A DNA stretch of 6,966 nt. Origin: Candidatus Nealsonbacteria bacterium CG08_land_8_20_14_0_20_36_22 (GTDB taxonomy: Bacteria > Patescibacteriota > Minisyncoccia > Minisyncoccales > GWA2-38-27). A model generated the notes under the pieces. That model did no database searches. It was not told where the DNA came from and saw only the letters and a list, made by a program, of their open reading frames with translations. Made by a program: the position numbers and the translations under genes. Location of the stretch: positions 1 to 6,966 of the forward strand of contig PEYC01000015.1 in NCBI GenBank assembly GCA_002774555.1, given 5' to 3'. The stretch's first letter is position 1. Each line of letters begins with the position of its first letter. Shown one piece after another: positions 1 through 4,855 of this stretch.

Positions 1-999
1 GTCGTTTAATTTTAATTTTTTTAAGGCCTCTTTTAATAAATCAAATTGGTCAGGGTTTTCCGGATATAAACTGGCAAAAACCACTGACTGAGGCTCCTGA
101 TAACCGGGCAAAGGTTTAATATCGTTAATTTTTAATTTTACAACGGTGTCGCCAACTCGCACTTTATCCGGTTCTTTTACCCCTGTAGCAATATATCCAG
201 CCTCGCCGGCCGAAAGTTTTTCTTGAGGAAAAAATTCCGGCTTAAAGTAACCTAACTCTTTTGCTTCGCCTTCGGTTTTGGCCGCTAAAAGTCCTATTTG
301 CTCTCCTCTTTTAATTTCTCCGTCAATTACCCTAATATAAGCAATTACTCCTTTATAAGAATCGTATTCTGAATCAAAAATCAAAGCCCGGAAGGGATTA
401 TTGATATTTTTTTTCAAAGGAGCTGGAATTCTTTTTATTATGGCTTCCAAAACCTGCTCAACGTTAGTGCCAAACTTAGCTGAAATTTTAATTACATCTT
501 CTTTGTTTACTTTTAAAAGACCGACAATCTCTTGAACTGTTTCTTTAATTCTTGCTTGAGGTAAATCAATTTTATTTACTACTGGAATTATAACCAAATT
601 CTGCTTTTGGGCTAATTCTAAATTTGCCAATGTCTGGGCCTGAATACCCTTGCTGGCATCCACAAGTAAAACAACTCCTTCCACAGCAGCTAAAGACCTG
701 GAAACCTCGTAAGAAAAATCAACATGGCCCGGGGTATCAATTAAATTTAAAATGCAAAAATCAAAATGCAAAATTTTTTTTAAATTTTCGGGCAATCTCC
801 ACTCCATCCGAACGGGCTGCATCTTTATGGTAATCCCCCGCTCCCTTTCTAAGTCCATCGTATCCAAAAACTGAGGCCGCATTTTGTTTTTTGGGATAGT
901 GCCGGTTAATTCCAAAAAACGGTCAGCCAAGGTTGATTTCCCATGGTCAATGTGACTTAATACACAAAAGTTACGGATGTTATTTATATTATCTTCCAT
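1..999 (-). CDS. lepA: Elongation factor 4 (LepA) GTPase, C-terminal part outside window
   Basis: LepA/EF-4 is a ribosome-associated translational GTPase that acts on stalled or mispositioned ribosomes. The 333 residues present cover the G domain and domain II; the family is about 600 residues, so the rest lies beyond the left edge. Visible motifs are the P-loop SHIDHGKSTLADR (residues 15-27), the G2 motif RGITI, G3 DTPGH (88-92), G4 NKID (142-145) and G5 SAK (173-175), followed by the domain II signature SYKGVIAYIRV and, further on, GEAGYIATGVKEPDKVRVGD, which is typical of LepA rather than EF-G. The start ATG at 997-999 gives the expected MEDNINNIRNFCVLSHIDHG opening. It overlaps the end of murJ by 11 nt and has no Shine-Dalgarno, so translational coupling is likely. 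The loop between G2 and G3 is about seven residues longer than in E. coli and is encoded by a word repeat (see 749-773). The frame is open throughout. Confidence 0.96.
   Translation of the reverse strand, partial: MEDNINNIRNFCVLSHIDHGKSTLADRFLELTGTIPKNKMRPQFLDTMDLERERGITIKMQPVRMEWRLPENLKKILHFDFCILNLIDTPGHVDFSYEVSRSLAAVEGVVLLVDASKGIQAQTLANLELAQKQNLVIIPVVNKIDLPQARIKETVQEIVGLLKVNKEDVIKISAKFGTNVEQVLEAIIKRIPAPLKKNINNPFRALIFDSEYDSYKGVIAYIRVIDGEIKRGEQIGLLAAKTEGEAKELGYFKPEFFPQEKLSAGEAGYIATGVKEPDKVRVGDTVVKLKINDIKPLPGYQEPQSVVFASLYPENPDQFDLLKEALKKLKLND
749..773. repeat. Two copies of an 11-nt word inside lepA, low-complexity insertion
   Basis: The word AAAATGCAAAA (plus strand) occurs at 749-759 and again at 763-773, separated by three bases, giving a 14-nt period. 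It is followed by a T-run. On the coding strand it encodes the end of the hydrophobic stretch ENLKKILHFDFCILN just ahead of the G3 motif DTPGH of lepA. The E. coli protein has a shorter polar loop here. The composition resembles word repeats usually seen between genes in this kind of genome, here carried in frame. Confidence 0.6.
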
Positions 1000-2626
1000 T
1001 TTTTCTGTAAATTAGTGTTTTTAATGCTTTGATCTCTGGAGATTTCAATGCAAAAGCAGATGCAATGAAAACAATGATTCCAACTATGCTTGCTAAAGCG
1101 GCTTGACAAAATATTCCCCAGAACGTCTGCATATCAACAAATTCAGCTATAGTTTGACGAACAAAATAACAAGCAAAACCTAATAAAACACCAGAAGCTA
1201 AAATCTTAATGCAAGATTCAAATATCTCTTTTATTCTAAAATCCCCTATTTTCTTATATAGAAGGAACAAAAGCAAACTTATCTGAAATATCCCCGAAAC
1301 AGCTAAGGCTAAAGGAAGGCCAATAACTGAATTATCTTTGATTCCTTGAAGGTCAAGAAAGTTTATTAAAAAGCTTTGAAAAGTATTTTCAAACCCTAAA
1401 ACCCGAACAAAAAAATAACATAAAACAATATTTAATCCTACTGTAAACAAAGTTACTAAGGCAGGTATTTTAGTATTTTGAAAAGCATAAAAAGTTTTAG
1501 AAATTAAAAGAACAAGCCCATAAGCAAAAATAGCAAAACTAAAAATACCCAAACAGGCAGCAGTAAGTTGGGTATCAGCCCAACCGAATTTTCCTGTTCC
1601 TAAAATTACTCTAATAATCTGAGCTCTTAAAATAAATATCAAAATACTAACAGGCACAATTAAGAAAAGAATTTGTCTGAAAACAGAAGAAAACTCTTCA
1701 AGAAGTTTTTCTTTATCTTTCTTAGAAAAATATAATGCTAAAAATGGAAAAGCAGCTGTAGAAAAAGAAATAGCAATAAGGGTTATTGGAAGATTTTGAA
1801 GATTATTTGCCAGATTAAAAACAGCAATGCTGCCAGCTGCTAACGTAGAACCAATAGCAGTAATAACAATTAAATTGATTTGGCCAGCTGCCAAGCCCAG
1901 AGCACGGGGCAGAGTTAACTTAATAGTTTTGATAAATCCAGGATGGGAAAAATTTAAAATTATTTTCGGTTTAAAGCCAGTTTTCAAAAGAATAGGAAGC
2001 TGAATAAAAAAGTGCAAAAAACCACCAAAAACCACTCCCCAAGCCAAACCATTGAGTCCTAACCAAGGAACAAAAAATAAAATCCCGAAAATGATTCCCA
2101 GATTATACATAATTGGAGCAATTGAGGTTACTAAAAATCTTCGAAATACCCGCAAAACCCCTGAAATTGTATTGCTAATGCCCAAGAAAATTGGGCTTAA
2201 AAACATAATTCTGGTTAAGGTAATGGTCAGCTCTTTTTTTTCACCGGAAAAACCTGGGACAATCAAAGAAAGAATTTGGGGAACAAAAATGATTAAAATA
2301 ACAGAAATTATGATTAAAAAAAATAAAAATAGGTTTAACAGGTTGGCAAAAAATTCCCAGGCCTCTTGCCGAGAACGAACTAAATAGCTGCTGAAAATTG
2401 GAATGATGGCAGCTGAAATTGCTCCCATTACCAAAACCATTGAGATAAAATCAGGAACTCTAAAAGCACCATAATAAATATCAAGTTCATTACCTGCTCC
2501 AAAACTGCCTGCCAAGAGCCGATCCCGGAAAAGACCTAAAAGCCCGCTGAGCAAAGAAGAAACAGCCAAAATCCCGGCAGCTGAAGTAATGGTTCTTGTT
2601 TGGGAATTAAAAATATGGTTGTACAT
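989..2626 (-). CDS. murJ: Lipid II flippase MurJ (MviN family)
   Basis: MurJ is a polytopic inner-membrane protein of the MOP exporter superfamily that flips undecaprenyl-linked peptidoglycan precursor (lipid II) to the outer face. The 545-residue length and the continuous run of hydrophobic segments fit the usual 14 membrane helices. The N-terminal MviN signature is visible: GLLGLFRDRLLAGSFGAG (residues 28-45), then D49 and the AFRVPDF block (54-60). Further on, LPRALGLAAGQINL marks the central helix carrying the conserved Arg. By alignment from memory, R34 and D49 correspond to E. coli R24 and D39, while the positions of E. coli R18 and R52 are G28 and S62. The ATG directly abuts the stop of the upstream CofE-like gene (TAAATG), without a Shine-Dalgarno; the 3' end overlaps lepA by 11 nt. 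This points to one operon. Some MviN homologues may export other lipid-linked substrates, so the exact cargo is inferred from the family. Confidence 0.93.
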   Translation of the reverse strand: MYNHIFNSQTRTITSAAGILAVSSLLSGLLGLFRDRLLAGSFGAGNELDIYYGAFRVPDFISMVLVMGAISAAIIPIFSSYLVRSRQEAWEFFANLLNLFLFFLIIISVILIIFVPQILSLIVPGFSGEKKELTITLTRIMFLSPIFLGISNTISGVLRVFRRFLVTSIAPIMYNLGIIFGILFFVPWLGLNGLAWGVVFGGFLHFFIQLPILLKTGFKPKIILNFSHPGFIKTIKLTLPRALGLAAGQINLIVITAIGSTLAAGSIAVFNLANNLQNLPITLIAISFSTAAFPFLALYFSKKDKEKLLEEFSSVFRQILFLIVPVSILIFILRAQIIRVILGTGKFGWADTQLTAACLGIFSFAIFAYGLVLLISKTFYAFQNTKIPALVTLFTVGLNIVLCYFFVRVLGFENTFQSFLINFLDLQGIKDNSVIGLPLALAVSGIFQISLLLFLLYKKIGDFRIKEIFESCIKILASGVLLGFACYFVRQTIAEFVDMQTFWGIFCQAALASIVGIIVFIASAFALKSPEIKALKTLIYRKNGR

Positions 2627-3325
2627 TTATTTTGTTTGGCGAATAATTATTATTGGGGTTTGGATGGAAGATTGGGTGGCAGGATTGTCTTTCAGAATTT
2701 CCGAGATTAATTTTTCCTTGCCCTTTAAATCCTGGCTTTTGCCAATAATATTCCTGCCTAAATCATTAACGTCGGCGATAACAAATGAAAAGCCAAACTG
2801 AGCTTTTAATTTTTGGCAAACTTTATCCGAGTCCTTTGAACCCAAAATTCCGATTTCAGCATATTGGGGAAATGTCTCGCCATAAAAACCATCGAGCTGG
2901 TTAATCTGGTGACCGGCTATCTTGTAAAAAATTCCGGAAATTCCAAGGATTTTACCAACACCAGCGCATAAAGAGGCAAATAAAATCCAGGGAAGGCCTG
3001 CCAAATTTATAGCCAATTGCATTTTCAAAGGGTTGCCAACTGAAAAACCATAAGGCGTTTTTTTAGCAAATTTGGAAAGGAATTTTGCCCAAAAATTAAT
3101 TTTTAAGTCCTTTTTATAAACTACTCTCCCCTGAGTAATTGAGACGATTTTCTGGCACAAAACAATAATATCACCATTTTTTGCTTTGGCTAAAACATAT
3201 TTTGAAATAATATTTTCTAAATTATCAGAAACCTTAATAAAATGGGTCTTTATCGGGTATCTCGCATAATTTTCACCTTTAACTGCAATAATTAATTTTT
3301 TACCAGGATTGGGAGAGAATGTCAT
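2627..3325 (-). CDS. CofE/F420-0:gamma-glutamyl ligase-like protein, function unknown
   Basis: The 232-residue protein resembles the coenzyme F420-0:L-glutamate ligase (CofE) fold. The most telling block is GDIIVLCQKIVSITQGRVV (residues 51-69), matching the family pattern GD.vvv.qKivSkaeGrvv. It is preceded by RYPIKTHFI (22-30), which opens many members. A second block, VIADVNDLGRNIIG (182-195), matches the VDaNDLG..vlG motif of a divergent branch. Between them, residues 98-138 (NPLKMQLAINLAGLPWILFA and following, then GIFYKIAG) also look like that branch rather than true CofE. Canonical CofE adds glutamates to F420-0 using GTP; nothing else in the window concerns F420. The gene starts at ATG 3323-3325, nine bases after the kelch gene, with no Shine-Dalgarno, and its stop abuts the murJ start. 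An envelope-related amide-bond ligase is a guess from context only. Confidence 0.75.
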   Translation of the reverse strand: MTFSPNPGKKLIIAVKGENYARYPIKTHFIKVSDNLENIISKYVLAKAKNGDIIVLCQKIVSITQGRVVYKKDLKINFWAKFLSKFAKKTPYGFSVGNPLKMQLAINLAGLPWILFASLCAGVGKILGISGIFYKIAGHQINQLDGFYGETFPQYAEIGILGSKDSDKVCQKLKAQFGFSFVIADVNDLGRNIIGKSQDLKGKEKLISEILKDNPATQSSIQTPIIIIRQTK

Positions 3326-3334
3326 TTCATTTTT

Positions 3335-3808
3335 TTAAGAATTTAATAAATAGAGATGTTTTTTTAGAGAAAGTTCAGCCGAATACCAAACATCATTTAC
3401 CCGCCTTCCCTTAGTAATCATTCCTCCCATCACCCAGATTTTATCTTTTAAAACCACGCAGGTGTGATCTTCTCTTCCTTCTTCTGAAGACCAAACATCG
3501 CTTTTATGACCATGGTATTCGTAAGCTAATTCTGGGTCTCCATCTTCAATTCCACCCATTATCAAAATTTTGTCATCAAAAAACAAGGCAGTATGAGCAT
3601 CTCTCTTTGTCCAAAGAGCGCTGGCAGTGGCTTCCTCCCAGCCTAAATTATCTGGCTCAAAAGGTAAAACTTTTTCAGGAATTTTTGTTTTCTGCCAAAA
3701 CCAAGTAATTTCGGAAATTGCCTCAATTTTTTTTATTTCTTTAAAGATAAAAAATCCGGAAATAACTACTTCTCCAATAAAAAATAAAAGCAGTAATTTC
3801 TTTAGCAT
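3335..3808 (-). CDS. Short membrane-anchored kelch-repeat protein, probably an eroded remnant
   Basis: The protein (157 residues) begins with MLKKLLLLFFIGEVVISGFF, a signal-anchor-like hydrophobic segment, so the rest should lie outside the membrane. Two kelch-type motifs follow: WTKRDAHTALFFDDKILIMGG (residues 66-86) with SDVWSSEEG (103-111), then REDHTCVVLKDKIWVMGG (112-129) with NDVWYSAE (138-145). Complete kelch propellers have six or seven blades over about 300 residues; here there are about two. The linker expected between SSEEG and REDHT (strand with NW..., then ApW..R) is missing without loss of frame, and similarity stops after residue 145, just before a 7-A run on the coding strand. 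I chose the ATG at 3808 because the longer reading frame upstream would run into the rnpB promoter and 5' region and a promoter sits just upstream. Blade loss suggests a decaying gene, but the frame is intact, so it could still be expressed. Confidence 0.65.
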   Translation of the reverse strand: MLKKLLLLFFIGEVVISGFFIFKEIKKIEAISEITWFWQKTKIPEKVLPFEPDNLGWEEATASALWTKRDAHTALFFDDKILIMGGIEDGDPELAYEYHGHKSDVWSSEEGREDHTCVVLKDKIWVMGGMITKGRRVNDVWYSAELSLKKHLYLLNS

Positions 3809-3815
3809 ATATGGT

Positions 3816-3844
3816 ATCTTACTATTTCTACCTTTATTTTTCAA
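3816..3844 (-). promoter_or_regulatory. Sigma70-type promoter for kelch-cofE-like-murJ-lepA, probably leaderless
   Basis: On the minus strand TTGAAA (3844-3839) is followed by a 17-nt spacer and TAAGAT (3821-3816). Only seven bases (ACCATAT) separate the -10 element from the ATG at 3808, so transcription would begin at or one or two bases before the start codon. There is no Shine-Dalgarno. The -35 element lies 17 bases from the -35 element of the divergent rnpB promoter. Confidence 0.65.
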
Positions 3845-3861
3845 CTTAGAAGATTCAGTTA

Positions 3862-3890
3862 TTGACAAAAAATTTTTAATTTGATAAGAT
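3862..3890 (+). promoter_or_regulatory. Strong extended -10 promoter of rnpB
   Basis: A perfect -35 box TTGACA (3862-3867) is followed by a 17-nt spacer and TAAGAT (3885-3890), with TG at 3882-3883 making an extended -10. Start of transcription is expected near 3896-3897, which is where the 5' strand of the RNase P RNA P1 helix begins, so little or no 5' trimming would be needed. Confidence 0.8.
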
Positions 3891-3918
3891 AGAACTGTCC
3901 TAGCGAGACGAGTGATCG

Positions 3919-4016
3919 CCCCGCCCTCTAAGCTCGTGGAATAATGCAATAGCTTTGGTTATAATTCAAGGCACAAGAAATAGATTAGTTGAATTCGACG
4001 AGCATAGAGGGCGGGG
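3919..4016 (+). other. Expanded P3 arm of RNase P RNA (long inverted repeat)
   Basis: CCCCGCCCTCTAAGCTCG (3919-3936) is complementary to CGAGCATAGAGGGCGGGG (3999-4016) over 18 positions with a single A-A mismatch. It lies between P2 and conserved region I, exactly where P3 sits in type A RNase P RNA. The arm encloses 62 nt, within which AATTCAA (3963-3969) can pair with TTGAATT (3989-3995). The whole arm spans 98 nt, clearly longer than the E. coli P3 hairpin. Confidence 0.8.
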
Positions 4017-4068
4017 AGGAAAGTCCGAACACTCATTTCAAAAGCAGCAGTTCTTAATAAGACTGCCA

Positions 4069-4148
4069 TCCCGCTTAGCGGGAGAGAGGTGCGAGCAGAG
4101 ACGCCCTAGACCCGAAAGGGTCTGGCGCCCGTCCCGCTTTCAGCGGGA
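4069..4148 (+). repeat. Pair of related GC-rich palindromes within rnpB
   Basis: TCCCGCTTAGCGGGA (4069-4083) and TCCCGCTTTCAGCGGGA (4132-4148) share the same arms (TCCCGCT and AGCGGGA) and differ only at the centre. Each can form a short GC-rich stem-loop in the variable part of RNase P RNA. They flank the GAAA-capped stem at 4108-4123. Two near-identical hairpins in one RNA suggest duplication or insertion of a mobile palindromic unit, but they may simply be native helices. Confidence 0.5.
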
Positions 4149-4335
4149 TTAGGGCGAGTCCTCGCATAACTTGGGGCTTACCCCGAGCAAAGCGAGGAGT
4201 GAAACGGCTAAATCCTTGCTGGGTGCAAGAACAAACCAAAAGTTTGGGTATATACATCTCGAATTTTTGGAAAAAGTAGTTCGCTTAGATAGATGATCAC
4301 ATAAAACAGAATTCGGCTTACGGTCTTGCTAGGAC

Positions 4336-4370
4336 ACTTAAAAAGCCGGGCTTTGCGCGGCTTTTTAAGT
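4336..4370. terminator. Intrinsic, probably bidirectional terminator between rnpB and rnhA
   Basis: ACTTAAAAAGCCG (4336-4348) and CGGCTTTTTAAGT (4358-4370) form a perfect 13-bp stem around a 9-nt loop. The GC core is flanked by an A5 tract on one side and a T5 tract on the other, so it can act in both directions. It starts directly at the 3' strand of P1 of rnpB (+) and lies 42 nt past the stop of the RNase HI gene (-), the two convergent transcripts. Confidence 0.8.
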
Positions 4371-4400
4371 TTAAGGAACCGTTAAGGAACCGAGTTCCTT
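4371..4400. repeat. 11-nt tandem repeat followed by a small hairpin
   Basis: TTAAGGAACCG occurs twice without a gap (4371-4381 and 4382-4392). The second copy also pairs with the next bases: AAGGAAC (4384-4390) with GTTCCTT (4394-4400), a 7-bp stem with a CGA loop. It lies between the terminator hairpin and the rnhA stop, and may be a secondary terminator hairpin or a slippage product. No coding role is seen. Confidence 0.6.
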
Positions 4401-4411
4401 TCGCTATTTAG

Positions 4412-4855
4412 CTAAAGCAACTTTTGGCTGCCTCTCTGAGCGTCTAAAGCTTCGTTCACCAGTCGGTCTGCTTCTTTATTTTTCTCCCGGGAAATTAATT
4501 TAAACTTGATGGCTTTGAAATCAAACTTCAGATTCCAGACCTGCAAAAATAATGACTGAAGTTTTTCGTCTAAAATTTTATAATCGCCTTTTAATTGCTT
4601 CACGAGCAGTTCCGAATCAGACCTTACTTGAATTTCAGAATTTTTTGCCAGCTGATTACCAAACAAGGCCTTAAATTTTTTTAAAGCAAAAATCACGGCC
4701 TGATATTCGGCTTCATTATTGGTCAAGTTGTCTCCTAAAAACTCTGAATATTTTTTGAGCTGAGCTCCTTTTTCGTTGCAAAAAACCACTCCGATTGTTG
4801 ACAAACCCGGATTCCCCCGCGACCCCCCATCAGTGTAGATAATGATCTTTTTCAT
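4412..4855 (-). CDS. rnhA: Ribonuclease HI family protein
   Basis: RNase HI cuts the RNA strand of RNA-DNA hybrids in the cytoplasm, for example primers and R-loops, using two metal ions. All four catalytic acidic residues can be placed: D9 in YTDGGSRGNPG (7-17), E48 in TNNEAEYQA (45-53), D80 in VRSDSELLVKQLKG (77-90), and D130 in REKNKEADRLVNEALD (123-138). The length of 147 residues is normal. It is the compact type found in many bacteria and archaea, which lacks the E. coli basic protrusion; I see no N-terminal hybrid-binding domain. The start ATG overlaps the stop of the RecJ-like gene as ATGA, with no Shine-Dalgarno, so it is probably translated by re-initiation. It is the last gene of the pgk unit, ending 42 nt before the bidirectional hairpin. 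Confidence 0.93.
   Translation of the reverse strand: MKKIIIYTDGGSRGNPGLSTIGVVFCNEKGAQLKKYSEFLGDNLTNNEAEYQAVIFALKKFKALFGNQLAKNSEIQVRSDSELLVKQLKGDYKILDEKLQSLFLQVWNLKFDFKAIKFKLISREKNKEADRLVNEALDAQRGSQKLL

Larger units (their letters stand above)
3896..4336 (+). ncRNA. rnpB: RNase P RNA (bacterial type A-like)
   Basis: This is the catalytic RNA that removes 5' leaders from pre-tRNAs. The ends are set by P1: TGTCCTAGCGAGA (3896-3908) pairs with TCTTGCTAGGACA (4324-4336), 13 pairs including one G-U. P2 is GTGATC (3912-3917) with GATCAC (4295-4300). Conserved region I is GAGGAAAGTCCGAA (4016-4029) and region V is ACAGAATTCGGCTTACGG (4306-4323). They form P4 (AAG-CCGAA with TTCGGCTT), leaving bulged U4024, the equivalent of the universal E. 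coli U69. The stretch around 4200-4230 (GTGAAACGGCTAAATCC, then GGTGCAAGAACAAACC) matches regions III/IV. A GAAA-capped hairpin lies at 4108-4123. The predicted length, about 441 nt, exceeds the 377 nt of E. coli, partly through a long P3 arm. It is the only gene on the plus strand; reading frames across it are spurious. Confidence 0.95.

Noticed and set aside
624..833. Plus-strand open frame opposite lepA
   Set aside because: It is the antisense of the conserved LepA G domain; the minus-strand frame explains the sequence fully.
2052..2387. Plus-strand open frames opposite murJ and the CofE-like gene
   Set aside because: Lys/Ile-rich shadow translations opposite well-supported genes, without their own promoter, ribosome site or recognisable motif.
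3356..3376. A simple frameshift at the A/T run restoring further kelch blades
   Set aside because: The other two frames after VWYSAE hit stops almost at once (TAA or TGA) and show no kelch motif before the next gene starts at 3325.
3809..3949. N-terminal extension of the kelch frame to an ATG at 3949
   Set aside because: It would cover the rnpB promoter and the P1-P3 5' strands on the opposite strand, has no signal-like start, and the ATG at 3808 gives a clean signal anchor with a promoter just upstream.
3919..4016. Long inverted repeat as an insertion-sequence end or transcription terminator
   Set aside because: It fits the P3 position between P2 and conserved region I of the RNase P RNA, has no T-tract after it, and no transposase or target duplication is visible.
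3955..4257. Small open frames on both strands between 3955 and 4257
   Set aside because: They lie entirely within the RNase P RNA; their Arg/Gly/Pro-rich peptides reflect GC-rich RNA helices, with no recognisable domain.
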